64,000 nt of DNA from an uncultured Algibacter sp. (GCF_947487575.1 NZ_CANKXG010000003.1:62001-126000), one strand, 5' to 3'. Shown: positions 46,025 through 55,805, counted from the stretch's first letter. The notes: generated from the sequence alone by a model not told the origin. Made by a program: numbers and translations.

Positions 46025-47488
46025 TTAAGCGATGTTTTCTTTTGATGATTTCATAGGGTTCCCAAACAAATCTAATATGGGCTTTCCTTTACCATCTGGC
46101 GTTGTATAAAATGGTCTACCTTCTATTTCATAATGGGTTTCTGGATGAATCCCTAAAGCATGATAAACAGATTGATGCACTTCATCTATTACTACTGGAT
46201 TCTCTATTGATGAACAAGGTCTTTCGTCTGCAGTTTTACCATAAACTAATCCTTTTTTTACACCACCGCCCCACATTAAAATAGAACTGCCGTCTGTGAA
46301 ATGACGATGCATTCCATAATGTTTTTCGTGTTCTATAATATCTGGTTGATTCACTTGGTCTTTTACTTTTTTACCTGGTCTCCCTTCCATAATAGCATCT
46401 CGACTAAACTCACTTGCCAAAATAATAAGTGTTCTATCTAAATGACCTGTTTCATCTAAATCCTTAACAAGTTGAGCTATAGGTCTATCAATAAGCGCTT
46501 TCATTTTTTTAAGTCTCGTATGTCCATTTTCATGCGTATCCCAGCCCAAAAACGGTTCGTATTCTGTAGACACACTAATAAATCGACCTCCATTCATGGC
46601 TAGTCGTTTTGCCAACAAACAACCTAACCCAAAACGCCCTGTATTGTATGTATCATAAACTTCTTTTGGTTCTTCAGATAAATCAAAAACTTTGGCTTCT
46701 GGCGAATTCAATAAGCGATACGACTGTTCCATAGAACGCATTAAAGACTCACGCTGATAATCACTACCCTGCTCCATGACCTCGCTTTTATTGGCAAGTT
46801 CTTTATACAATTTATAACGTGCTTCAAAACGTTTAAGCGACATACCCTTTGGTGGACGTACACTTTCCAAACCACTTGAAGGGTCTGGAATTAAAAATGG
46901 GCCATATTCTGTACCTAAAAATCCTGCAGAGTGAAACGCCTTGAGCTCTTCAGACTCCCCCATTGTAAAACGTTGCCCCATAGCAATAAAAGGAGGAATA
47001 ACAGGATTCGCAGGTCCTAATTCCTTTGCTATCCACGACCCTATGTGCGGAGCTTGTACAGACTGTGGTGGTTCATAACAAGTGTGCCAATGATATTGAT
47101 GACGTGTATGCAAAATATGTCCTAAATCTGCAGATTTATAGGAACGAATTATAGCTCCTTTATCCATTACACTTCCAATACCTTCTAATCCTTCAGAAAA
47201 ATATAAATCATCAACTATAGTGGGTTTCTTAGGAAAAGTACTTAACACTCGCTTGCTTTCCACGCCTTTTTCAAAAGGTACATAAGCTTTAGGGTCAAAT
47301 GTCTCGGTATGTGCCATACCTCCTGCCATCCACAGTAAAATAACGGTATCTGCTGTAGATGCCATTTTTTGAACCTCAGGTGAACAAGAACTTAAAAAAC
47401 TAAAACCTGGAATTGTAGTTGCTGCTGCCGATAAACTAGCAGCACTCATTTTTTTCAAAAAATCTCTACGTGACTTATTTACATCCAT
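46025..47488 (-). CDS. DUF1501 family Tat-exported protein
   Basis: 487 residues. A twin-arginine signal (SRRDFLKKMSAASLSAAA) is followed by the DUF1501 domain, a sulfatase/alkaline-phosphatase-superfamily relative: TVILLWMAGGMAHTETFDPK, GRFGLGCLLAKRLAMNGGRFISVS, WDTHENGHTRLKKM, ILASEFSRDA and GMHRHFTDGSSILMWGGGVKKG. DUF1501 genes nearly always sit beside DUF1549/DUF1553 genes, as here (11-bp gap), and are abundant in Planctomycetes. Biochemical function is not established. The operon carries the PUL operator (site F1), so it is probably induced with the glycan enzymes. Confidence 0.85.
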   Translation of the reverse strand: MDVNKSRRDFLKKMSAASLSAAATTIPGFSFLSSCSPEVQKMASTADTVILLWMAGGMAHTETFDPKAYVPFEKGVESKRVLSTFPKKPTIVDDLYFSEGLEGIGSVMDKGAIIRSYKSADLGHILHTRHQYHWHTCYEPPQSVQAPHIGSWIAKELGPANPVIPPFIAMGQRFTMGESEELKAFHSAGFLGTEYGPFLIPDPSSGLESVRPPKGMSLKRFEARYKLYKELANKSEVMEQGSDYQRESLMRSMEQSYRLLNSPEAKVFDLSEEPKEVYDTYNTGRFGLGCLLAKRLAMNGGRFISVSTEYEPFLGWDTHENGHTRLKKMKALIDRPIAQLVKDLDETGHLDRTLIILASEFSRDAIMEGRPGKKVKDQVNQPDIIEHEKHYGMHRHFTDGSSILMWGGGVKKGLVYGKTADERPCSSIENPVVIDEVHQSVYHALGIHPETHYEIEGRPFYTTPDGKGKPILDLFGNPMKSSKENIA

Positions 47489-47499
47489 TTTTTTAATTT

Positions 47500-50334
47500 T
47501 TAATTAATAAATTGAAATTCTGGCGACATTAAAACCGCCCAAAACGCATCCTGCAATTGTTCTTGTTTAGGCACATTTCCTAAAACATTTAGCATCATTG
47601 TTTTTTCTTCATTTGAAGGTTGTCTATTCAATGCCTGTTCATATAAATCATCTACAATAGCACTACTATCCTCTCCATATTTTATTAACCACGATTGCGC
47701 ACCTTCTTCTAAAATTCCGTTAAAAAATTCACCGTTTGTAAGTTCTAAAGCTTGCAATAATGTTGCTTGATCTTCTCTTGATGTAGTTACAATTTCTCTG
47801 CTAGGTCTTCCTAAAGCTTTCATAAACGGATGTTGTTTTACCAAACTAGCACGTGCAAATTTTTCGCTGTGTGGTTTAAACGTAAAATCAAGTAGTTGCC
47901 CCCAATTCTTAAAATTTCCGGTACTATAATTCCTAACTTTTTTCCATGAACTATCATCATACGCAACCGCAACCCAATCGCCTTCTGGTAAATCACGAGA
48001 ACTCACCCAAGATTTATCGGATTTTAAGAGTATACTTTTTCCATTTTCATAGTCTAACTTTAAAGCAAATAATATTCCAGCTGGATTTGCAATAGTTCCT
48101 CCATTTTCACCTATAATTGCTATAGAGTTTTTTCCTGCTTTCAGATAACTTGTAACATCAACTTTATCAACAACTTTCCAATTTTTATTTTGTAATATCT
48201 TTTTTCCATTAAGATAAAGTACATAAGAATTATCAACCGAAATTAAAACCTCTCCTTTTTTAATAGTTTCTTTTGAAACATTAAACGATTTTCTAAAATA
48301 CCTTTTACCAGGTTCAGGTAGTACTACTCTTCCCAACTCTTCTTCTAGGTACCATATACGTATGGCTTTAATATCATCTCCGTTAGGGTTAAATGCTGCT
48401 TGTGGGTATAAAGGCGCAATAATTTGACTTACAGCGTCCGAAAATTGTTCAGCACTTAATCGGCGTGTTACAGGACCCTTAAAGACATACTTCGTTTTTA
48501 AATCTTCCGCTTTTTTATAATTGACCATGGGTAATTGATAGACTTTAGAGGTCATGATGCGCTTAATTAAATGCTTTAAATCTGAACCCGAATCTATAAA
48601 ATCTGCTGATAACCAATCTAGTACCTCAGCGTCCCATGGCGCATTATCCATTTCATCTAAAGGCTCGACAATACCACGTCCCATTAATCGATCCCAAAAC
48701 CTATTCGCAATGGTTCGGTAGAGTCTCCCATTATCTCTCTGCACCATCACCTCTGATAGTTTTAACAATCTATCCTTAACGGTTTCTCCTTCAACACTCC
48801 CTAATTCTGGATATAAAAAATTAGCCTTCGCCATTTTCCCTATGGGCTTATCACAGCGATTCAATTCCAATATGGAATCAGAAAATATAGTTGCAAAACC
48901 ATAGGCTTGATTTAAAGTTAGATTACTAATAAAACTATTATGGCACGATGCACATTTTACATTAACACCCATTAAAGATTGCCCGATGTTTTGAGCTGCT
49001 TGCATCTCGGTTCTTTGACTAGCATTAACAACACCCCGCCATTTTACACCTTGTATAAAACCTTCTGAACCTTTTATGGGGTTTACTAATTCAGTTACTA
49101 TTTGGTCATAAGATTTATTTTTCATTAGCGAATTATACAGCCAATGCGTAATCTGTTTTTTTCCTCCTACGCTGTAGTAATCATTTCGTAACAAATCATT
49201 CCAAAAACTTAACCAATGTTGTGTGTAATTTTGATTATCATTTAGCAAAGTATCAACTAACGCTTCTCTTTTGTTTGGATTATTATCATTTATAAAATTT
49301 TTAACTACGCTTGGTTCTGGTAATAACCCAACAGCATCCATGTAGGCACGTCTTATAAAAGCCCTATCGTCAATAACCTCTTGCCAATCAAGATTATTTT
49401 CATCAAAATAAATGGCTATTAATTTATCTATAGGATGTGTAATATCTTCAACCTTTGGTAATTCTGGCTTCACTAGGGCTAATGCTGCTTCTGGAAAAAC
49501 TTTCACCGCTTTATCAGACCAATGTGCGCCTTCTTTAATCCATAATTTTACAAGCGCTATCTCATCTGTAGTTAATAGTTTACCTTTTGTAGGCATTACC
49601 TTTTTATCATTAGCCGGAAGTATAATACGCTTGTAAATTTCACTTTCTTCTGGCTTACCTGGTACAACTGCCAGTCCACTTTTGCCTCCTTTAAAAACAC
49701 CTCGTTTAGTTTCAAGCACTAACTCGCCTTTTTGCTTGTTTTCACTATGACATTGGTAACATTTATGAGCAAAAAGACCCCTTACTTCTAAGTTTAATTT
49801 ATCTTTTTGTAATTCTGATAAAGAATCTGCTCCTTTAAGTTTAGATAGTAATGCTCCCGATTCTTTATTACTATATCCCTCTTTACTACCTGGAAAAACA
49901 GATGTTAAATAATCTTCACCATGAGTTAGGTTGGCACCTAAATGTCCTGCTATGGTAAGTAAAACTACTGTTGCAAATAGCATAAACCGATATGCTTTTA
50001 AATTTACAATGGTTTTTTTTAGACTATTTTTTAAAATTATGGCTGTAACTATTGCTAATACTGCTGTTGCTATACCTGTGTATTGATGATTATCTACTAA
50101 ATCGCCAGTATACGCTTCTTGAGTTTTTAAGAACCAACCAAAGAGTGCTGAAAATACTGCAAATCCTGCACCTATATAAATCATCCAATTAATACCTTCT
50201 CTAAGTCCTTTTCGTTTACCTCCTATAGTTAATATCTCTAGTAGCAATGCAACTACCAAAAGACCTATTGGAAAGTGTACCAATAGTGGATGTAAACGTC
50301 CTAAAAATTGTAGTACCCAATTTGTATTTTCCAT
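47500..50334 (-). CDS. Membrane DUF2231-cytochrome c-DUF1549/DUF1553 protein (planctomycete PSD1 type)
   Basis: 944 residues. The N-terminus has about four TM helices (16-36, 50-68, 84-102, 115-133) of the DUF2231 type. A c-type haem site, HKCYQCHSENK (Cys192, Cys195, His196), follows in a PSCyt1-like domain. DUF1549 (about 310-510) includes a second CxxCH (VKCASCHNSF), and DUF1553 makes up the C-terminus. A galactose-binding-like sandwich (FRKSFNVSKETIKKGEVLIS, YVLYLNGKKILQ) is inserted before the end. It looks like a membrane electron-transfer or oxidoreductase component facing the periplasm. First gene of the operon; its operator is a perfect consensus match. Confidence 0.82.
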   Translation of the reverse strand: MENTNWVLQFLGRLHPLLVHFPIGLLVVALLLEILTIGGKRKGLREGINWMIYIGAGFAVFSALFGWFLKTQEAYTGDLVDNHQYTGIATAVLAIVTAIILKNSLKKTIVNLKAYRFMLFATVVLLTIAGHLGANLTHGEDYLTSVFPGSKEGYSNKESGALLSKLKGADSLSELQKDKLNLEVRGLFAHKCYQCHSENKQKGELVLETKRGVFKGGKSGLAVVPGKPEESEIYKRIILPANDKKVMPTKGKLLTTDEIALVKLWIKEGAHWSDKAVKVFPEAALALVKPELPKVEDITHPIDKLIAIYFDENNLDWQEVIDDRAFIRRAYMDAVGLLPEPSVVKNFINDNNPNKREALVDTLLNDNQNYTQHWLSFWNDLLRNDYYSVGGKKQITHWLYNSLMKNKSYDQIVTELVNPIKGSEGFIQGVKWRGVVNASQRTEMQAAQNIGQSLMGVNVKCASCHNSFISNLTLNQAYGFATIFSDSILELNRCDKPIGKMAKANFLYPELGSVEGETVKDRLLKLSEVMVQRDNGRLYRTIANRFWDRLMGRGIVEPLDEMDNAPWDAEVLDWLSADFIDSGSDLKHLIKRIMTSKVYQLPMVNYKKAEDLKTKYVFKGPVTRRLSAEQFSDAVSQIIAPLYPQAAFNPNGDDIKAIRIWYLEEELGRVVLPEPGKRYFRKSFNVSKETIKKGEVLISVDNSYVLYLNGKKILQNKNWKVVDKVDVTSYLKAGKNSIAIIGENGGTIANPAGILFALKLDYENGKSILLKSDKSWVSSRDLPEGDWVAVAYDDSSWKKVRNYSTGNFKNWGQLLDFTFKPHSEKFARASLVKQHPFMKALGRPSREIVTTSREDQATLLQALELTNGEFFNGILEEGAQSWLIKYGEDSSAIVDDLYEQALNRQPSNEEKTMMLNVLGNVPKQEQLQDAFWAVLMSPEFQFIN

Positions 50335-50398
50335 TTAATAAAGCAAAAAGTAGGTTTATGAAATTTTCATCATAAATTTATTGTTTACATCAGTTAAA

Positions 50399-50418
50399 AT
50401 TATCCTGTACTCTCATGC
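50399..50418 (-). promoter_or_regulatory. Putative PUL operator, site F1 (DUF1549-DUF1501-propeller operon)
   Basis: Gene-oriented GCATGAGAGTACAGGATAAT is a perfect match to the consensus, 65 bp before the start of the DUF1549 gene. It links this planctomycete-type operon to the PUL regulon. Confidence 0.7.
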
Positions 50419-50434
50419 TTTAAAAAACATAACA

Positions 50435-50454
50435 CAAGATAGAACAGGACACTT
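50435..50454 (+). promoter_or_regulatory. Putative PUL operator, site F2 (lyase-like pseudogene)
   Basis: Plus-strand CAAGATAGAACAGGACACTT shares CAxGANAGxACAGGA with the consensus and ends 69 bp before the pseudogene start. It is back to back with F1, as C1/C2 are. Confidence 0.55.
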
Positions 50455-50522
50455 ACAAATGGTTCTAGAAGTATTTTTAATAGCTTATTTGATAACCCAA
50501 TTTATAACAATTATTTTTTGCA

Positions 50523-51387
50523 ATGAAAAACAAACCTCAATTAATAGGTAAAAGTGTACTCTTTTTGTTTTTAGCCCTTTTAATGTCATGTTCTACCGAT
50601 TCTGAAAACAAAGTAGAAAAAGAAGAAACTATAATAGAAGAAGCAGAGGACGACAGCTCGAATCCTACTCCTAACCAGGTTTGTGATGAGGTATCCGATT
50701 TTCCAAAGTTAGGACCTTCAGCGTCACAATCACAATCTTGTGATGATATTTCAAACCCTAACAATCAAGGCACACTAGATTGTAGAACAGATAATACTGT
50801 TGGAGGTTATGAAAATTTAACTAATGGTTGGGGTAGCTACAAAATTACTGGTGGCGAAATACGATATGATGGCACTAGAACTCGAGTAGAACGATTTTTT
50901 AAAACTATTTCGCAAGGAATAAGTAAAAAAACTATTCTAATTGGAACACTTAAAATTGTAGATTTAAGTGGTGGAAACACCTGTATTATCCAGTCCCATG
51001 CAGGTGGTAATATTTAAAAAGGGAAGAAGCTGGAAGCACAAACAGAAGTGCACAATTTTTACTTTACGCAAAGAAATCTAGTGGTAAAATACAATTGAAA
51101 CACATGTAACCATTAATCCATATACTATAGATACTGGTGGTGGCAGAGACGTAAAAAACTTTAAAACCCTAAATTACAACCAAGAATATACTTTTGTTTA
51201 TGAAACAGGATACGATATTAATGGTACGGCATTTTCAAAAACAACAGTTGGCGATACTGAAATCTACATTGAACACAACCATACTACAGAACGAGTTTAC
51301 ACGAGATATGGCGCTTACGACACAAGCGATACTGGGAATATAACTGCACATATTCAATTTAAAGAGGTTAATTTATGCAGGGAATAA
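50523..51387 (+). pseudogene. Frameshifted jelly-roll polysaccharide-lyase-like lipoprotein
   Basis: The frame from ATG 50523 encodes a lipoprotein signal (LLMSC, Cys23) and an acidic linker, and stops at 51017. Homologous-looking sequence continues in another frame (EAGSTNRSAQFLLYAKKSSG) and then a third (VTINPYTIDTGGG ... VYTRYGAYDTSDTGN ... VNLC) to the stop at 51385-51387. The first break fits loss of one T near 51013-51015; the second fits a CA duplication near 51101-51104. The pattern TRVERFF, CIIQSHA, TRYGAYDT resembles the RSELR, QIH and YFKAGxY strands of PL7-type jelly-roll lyases; family membership is tentative. About 285 residues when reconstructed. Two separate lesions mean it is a true pseudogene despite a preserved operator. 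Confidence 0.7.
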
Positions 51388-51398
51388 AACAATAAATA

Positions 51399-53162
51399 TT
51401 AGTTAACAACGATTTTATGAGTTGAAACACCTTGCTCAGTATTTAGTTGTAAAATGTAAATCCCTGTGTGATTATTATCAAAACGAATCTCTTTTGTTGA
51501 CACAAAACCCCCTTTTTGAATTTCCACACCACTTATAGAATAAATTCTATATTGAGCTTCTTCTCCATGGGTTAGTTTTATATTAAATGTCCCTTTATTA
51601 GGGTTTGGATATATTCTAACTTCAGCTTGTTTTGCAATATCGGAAGTAGATAATGATGCGTTAGATAATTCTATAATATTTATTGAAAATTTAGGTAAAG
51701 TAATACCTTTAGTATCATCACTAATTAAAGATAACGGATCTACATCAATCCCCATAACTCTTTCTTCATCCATTGCACTAAAGGAAATAGCTTTATGCAT
51801 TGCATTTTCTGTATAAGTTGCACCATCAATGTTAACTTTAAATGGCACATCTTGATTACTAAGGTTTACAACAAAAACTGAAGTTTTTCCATCTTTTGTT
51901 ACTACTCTTGCGTTAACTGCTTTCACACCATCTACAAGGTTTGCTACTTCAACATTACTTTCAATTAACGTAGTGTTTTCTAGTGCTAAACGTATAATTT
52001 CATAAGCCGACCCAAAGAGTGTTTTTTCTAAAGGATACTTAATTCTTGGGCGTTCAGCACCACTAGGAGCAATATAGGTTTCCCAAACGTAATGTGAATT
52101 AAGTTTTCCATTTACACTAAACCAATTGGCTCGCTCAAAAACATCTTGATTTTGACTCATAAAAATATAACAATCTGCCATTCCTAAAGCAGATACTGCA
52201 TTTGGCCCGCCAGATTTCACACCCCATTCGGTTAACCAAATAGGTTTATTGGGTGCTACTTGATGCGCATAATTATAAATAGAATTTCCTAAGTGCTTAC
52301 GTGCAGTAAGTGCTGTACCATAAGCTTCATCGCTATTTGTAGCATCATCAGGATCTGAACCTACATAAGTATGTACCGTTACTGCATCAAAATAAGTTAA
52401 GTCTTCTGTTAAATCTGCATTCCAATTAGGGTTTGCCCAACTGTCTCTTCGCAGTAATGGCACAGATACTTTTATATTTGGGTCTTTTGCTTTAAGCGCT
52501 GCAGACATCGATTTTGCCCTAGCAATATAATCTTCAGCATTTGGTATGATGGAGCTCCTTTGACCTGGATAAAAATTTTCATTACCCATTTCCACAACTT
52601 TCACCTCAAAACCTCTAGCAATCAAATCATCGTATCGCGCTATGGTTTCTGGACATCCATTATTAAAATCGGTACCGTCGGCACTCATGTTGAACGTCCA
52701 CATCATATCAAACCCTTCACCTGTTGTTGATTTCCTGCTTGTATTTAAACTTGTGAGACCTTCTATCCCAACTTTAATATCAAGATTATCGAATATATTT
52801 ATATTCGCCAACAAATCGGGTGATTTTGTTTTAATAGTCTTATTTACGCCTTGTTCGTACTGAAAGCTTTCTGTTCCAAAAAGTCGCGTAACGTCACGAC
52901 GCCAGTCATACCAATTAGCCCATAAACCATGTGGAAACCTTATAGTTATAGGCTTTAATTTATTTATTAAATCTTTCTCTTTTGTGGTTGAAAAATGATG
53001 CGTATTTGTTCCAAGCAACAAATTATTATATACTTCTGTTGAGGTAGAATTAATATTAATAGTTGCCTCCATATCTGAAGGCAATCTAAAGGGATAATCT
53101 TGAGCAAATACAAATGTTGTTATTAAAAATACAACACAAAAATTAAGTGATTTTTTTAACAT
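51399..53162 (-). CDS. T9SS-secreted clan GH-A glycosidase, copy 2
   Basis: 587 residues, same length and layout as copy 1 (20905-22668). Signal peptide ending FAQ; IRFPHGLWANWYDW; acid/base Glu195 (VEMGNENFYPG); nucleophile Glu312 (WLTEWGVK); beta-sandwich; type A T9SS tail (VRIYPNPNKG). In the barrel the two differ at only about 7 of 150 residues (residues 196-345) by eye, with more change in the signal peptide, residues 60-150 and the C-terminal region. Here IRFPHG replaces IRFSHG of copy 1, closer to the family pattern. Own operator (site G) 49 bp upstream. Likely an extracellular glycan-cleaving enzyme of GH51/39/79-like type. Confidence 0.82.
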   Translation of the reverse strand: MLKKSLNFCVVFLITTFVFAQDYPFRLPSDMEATININSTSTEVYNNLLLGTNTHHFSTTKEKDLINKLKPITIRFPHGLWANWYDWRRDVTRLFGTESFQYEQGVNKTIKTKSPDLLANINIFDNLDIKVGIEGLTSLNTSRKSTTGEGFDMMWTFNMSADGTDFNNGCPETIARYDDLIARGFEVKVVEMGNENFYPGQRSSIIPNAEDYIARAKSMSAALKAKDPNIKVSVPLLRRDSWANPNWNADLTEDLTYFDAVTVHTYVGSDPDDATNSDEAYGTALTARKHLGNSIYNYAHQVAPNKPIWLTEWGVKSGGPNAVSALGMADCYIFMSQNQDVFERANWFSVNGKLNSHYVWETYIAPSGAERPRIKYPLEKTLFGSAYEIIRLALENTTLIESNVEVANLVDGVKAVNARVVTKDGKTSVFVVNLSNQDVPFKVNIDGATYTENAMHKAISFSAMDEERVMGIDVDPLSLISDDTKGITLPKFSINIIELSNASLSTSDIAKQAEVRIYPNPNKGTFNIKLTHGEEAQYRIYSISGVEIQKGGFVSTKEIRFDNNHTGIYILQLNTEQGVSTHKIVVN

Positions 53163-53210
53163 ATCTTTTTCTAGTACAATTAAACGAAAATAGTATTATT
53201 CTGAACTAGA

Positions 53211-53230
53211 ACTATCCTGTGCTTTATGAC
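53211..53230 (-). promoter_or_regulatory. Putative PUL operator, site G (GH-A copy 2)
   Basis: Gene-oriented GTCATAAAGCACAGGATAGT, 49 bp before the GH-A copy 2 start and only 17 bp past the rhaT stop. Read-through from rhaT is also possible. Confidence 0.62.
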
Positions 53231-53246
53231 TACAACATAAACTTAC

Positions 53247-54299
53247 TTAAATAGAATTCCCAATTCCCACCAATACAACAGATAGAATAATTACTATAAT
53301 CCCTGTTGTTACAGTAAGTTTTGTTTTTTTAGCAACACCGTACCATTCTTTACGGTAAATCCCCCAAAGATTAGCTGTTAAAATAATAGTAGACATGTGT
53401 AAAATCCATGAACTGGCACCATTACCTAACTTACTCTCTCCCATGCCATAGAAAAAAAATTGTAAAAACCATATGGTTCCTGCCAGAGCAGAAAACATTA
53501 CATTTTTACTAATAGGCGTATTGGAATTTGTAAAATCTTTGTACGATTTATTTTTGATACTTAATACGCTTGTCCAAATTAGATTTGTTGTTAAACCTCC
53601 CCATAGAATAACTACAAAGGTGACATTATTTGCAAATAAATGATCATACCCTGAAGCAACTGCTGCATCTGCCAAAGGCTTTCCTGCTTCTATTCCAAAA
53701 CTAAAAAATGAACTTAATATGCCTGAAAGCACGGCAACTATTAACCCTTTTATTAAATTGAACTCGGTTACACTCTTCTTTTTTTCTTCATCGGACAGCT
53801 CTTTTTCTTTTAGCATACCCGCTTTTCCACAAATTGCAATACCTATTAAACATACTAAAACACCAAGTAAAACAACTCTTCCTCCCGATGAAGAAATCAT
53901 TTCTGTAAAAGAAGTTTTACCTTCCTCCGGATTAAAATTATAGTATATTGAAGGTACTACAGCTCCAAATGCAGCACAAAACCCAAGAACTACTGAGTTT
54001 CCTAAAGACATTCCCAAATAACGTACACCCAATCCATAAGACAATCCTCCAATACCCCAAAGTACACCCATTAAAAATGTAAATCCTAAAATAGCACTAG
54101 AACTTGATGTAATGATATCTACAAAACCAGGAACCGTTAAATAAGCTGCTATTGGCGGTACTATAAGCCAAGACATAACACCTCCTACCATCCAATAGGT
54201 TTCCCATGCCCAACCTTTTACCTTATTGTAAGGCATATAAAAGCTTCCTGCGGCTACGCCTCCTAAAGAATGAAATAGAACCCCTAATATTGCTTGCAT
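53247..54299 (-). CDS. rhaT: L-rhamnose/H+ symporter RhaT
   Basis: 350 residues, ten TM helices expected. Sequence features match E. coli RhaT throughout: FYMPYNKVKGWAWETYWMVGG at the start, LWGIGGLSYGLGVRYLGMSLG, GGRVVLLGVLVCLIGIAICGKAGMLKE, FNLIKGLIVAVLSGILSSFFSFG and WFLQFFFYGMGESKLG. It imports L-rhamnose with protons across the inner membrane. It follows a sulfatase by 20 bp in one operon under operator H. It is the clearest indicator that rhamnose is a major product of this locus. Rhamnulokinase and aldolase genes are not in the window. Confidence 0.93.
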   Translation of the reverse strand: MQAILGVLFHSLGGVAAGSFYMPYNKVKGWAWETYWMVGGVMSWLIVPPIAAYLTVPGFVDIITSSSSAILGFTFLMGVLWGIGGLSYGLGVRYLGMSLGNSVVLGFCAAFGAVVPSIYYNFNPEEGKTSFTEMISSSGGRVVLLGVLVCLIGIAICGKAGMLKEKELSDEEKKKSVTEFNLIKGLIVAVLSGILSSFFSFGIEAGKPLADAAVASGYDHLFANNVTFVVILWGGLTTNLIWTSVLSIKNKSYKDFTNSNTPISKNVMFSALAGTIWFLQFFFYGMGESKLGNGASSWILHMSTIILTANLWGIYRKEWYGVAKKTKLTVTTGIIVIILSVVLVGIGNSI

Positions 54300-54319
54300 A
54301 TTTTTGAATATAAAATTTA

Positions 54320-55711
54320 TTATAATTTACTTACGTACTCTGGGTTTTTAGTTGTAGGTATTGGCGCATTGGTATCTTTCCACCATTGTTTTAACAATGT
54401 TAATAATTCAGTTGCTTTTTCAGGATTTACTTCTGCTAGATTATTTCTTTCTCCAATATCTTCGGATAAATTATATAACTCTACGCCTTTATCTTCAAAG
54501 TAATAATGTAATTTCCAATCTCCTTTTCTTACTACAGAACCTGGACGCGTTCTAAACAAAGGATCACGATTTTCGTTATCATTTACATTATAAGCTTGTA
54601 AATAAATAGGGAAATGCCAAAATAAAGGACGCTCAAAAACCTGTATTTCTTCTTCTAAAACAGGGGACAAATTATTTCCGTCTAATTGAAGCGCACTCAC
54701 ATCTATTCCCGCATATTGTAATACCGTTGGAAAAATATCTAAATTCGTTATTGGAACTTCACTCTTTGTATTTGGTTGAATCTTACCATTTAACACAAAG
54801 AAAAAAGGTTCTCTAATACCTCCCTCATAATAGCTTCCTTTTCCTGCCCTAAGTGGTTTTTGTTTTGTTATGCCATACAAACCGCCATTATCTGAAGTAA
54901 ACACAATAAGTGTGTTCTCAAAAAGATTTTTTTCTTTTAATTTATTGATAAGTAGTCCTATATTTCTATCTAAATTATCTACCATTGAAGCGTACTCAGC
55001 ATTACCTTGACCTTGCCAAGGTGATTTTTTTTCATATTTAGGCACAATACTATCTACTGCCATTATAGGCACATGAACCGCATAGGGTGAATAATTAAGA
55101 TAAAATGGTTTTTGAACTGTATCTACGAACTTTAAAGCATTTTCCATAACCAAATCAGTCAAATATTGGCTATTACCTTTTTCAATCGTAACATTTTTAT
55201 AAGGTGGATAATAACTTCTAGGCAACCCATTGTGCCCTCCTGCAATATTCACATCAAAACCATATTCTAGCGGATTATCACTTAAATGCCACTTTCCTAC
55301 ATGACAGGTTAAGTATCCGTTTTCGTGTAAAACCTTAGGTAAAATTAGATGTTTTGGCGATAAGGTATGGGTGTTTTTTGTAGGGATTATTTTTCTATCT
55401 TCAGAATTCCCTCGTGTTGAAGGGCTAACTGTATAAACTCCATGGCGTGGTGTCCACTGTCCTGTCATTAAACTGGCTCTACTAGGTGCACAATTGGAGG
55501 CAGACGCATACCCGTTTGTAAACACCATTCCTAAACTAGACAGGTAATCTATATTAGGGGTTTCATAGTATTCACTTCCCATAAAACCAACATCTTTCCA
55601 ACCCATGTCATCAACGTTTATGATAACTATGTTTGGAACTATTGATTCCTGTTTACTCTCACAAGACCAATTAAGTAATACTACTAATAATACCGCTAAT
55701 AATTTTTTCAT
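54320..55711 (-). CDS. Type I (FGly) sulfatase, lipoprotein
   Basis: 463 residues; lipoprotein signal LLNWSC (Cys17). Core start PNIVIINVDDMGWKDVG, with metal ligands at 34-35. FGly motif NCAPSRAS (Cys74). VGKWHLSD supplies catalytic Lys/His, and FTSDNGG the distal Asp/Asn metal ligands. This arrangement is that of arylsulfatase A-like exo-sulfatases. First gene of a two-gene operon with rhaT, so it probably desulfates rhamnose-containing products before uptake (inference from position). Confidence 0.92.
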   Translation of the reverse strand: MKKLLAVLLVVLLNWSCESKQESIVPNIVIINVDDMGWKDVGFMGSEYYETPNIDYLSSLGMVFTNGYASASNCAPSRASLMTGQWTPRHGVYTVSPSTRGNSEDRKIIPTKNTHTLSPKHLILPKVLHENGYLTCHVGKWHLSDNPLEYGFDVNIAGGHNGLPRSYYPPYKNVTIEKGNSQYLTDLVMENALKFVDTVQKPFYLNYSPYAVHVPIMAVDSIVPKYEKKSPWQGQGNAEYASMVDNLDRNIGLLINKLKEKNLFENTLIVFTSDNGGLYGITKQKPLRAGKGSYYEGGIREPFFFVLNGKIQPNTKSEVPITNLDIFPTVLQYAGIDVSALQLDGNNLSPVLEEEIQVFERPLFWHFPIYLQAYNVNDNENRDPLFRTRPGSVVRKGDWKLHYYFEDKGVELYNLSEDIGERNNLAEVNPEKATELLTLLKQWWKDTNAPIPTTKNPEYVSKL

Positions 55712-55770
55712 TCTATTATCAAAATATATTCGATTACAATAACCAAAAATAGTACAGGTTTACATTTTCC

Positions 55771-55790
55771 TTATCCTGATGTGTCATGAT
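55771..55790 (-). promoter_or_regulatory. Putative PUL operator, site H (sulfatase-rhaT)
   Basis: Gene-oriented ATCATGACACATCAGGATAA, matching CATGA and CAGGATA with changes between; it starts 60 bp upstream of the sulfatase start codon. Confidence 0.58.
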
Positions 55791-55805
55791 TAAAAAAACA
55801 TTCAA

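Noticed and set aside
55750-55762. AGTACAGG in plus orientation upstream of the sulfatase
   Set aside because: It faces away from the gene and lacks the CATGA half; probably chance.
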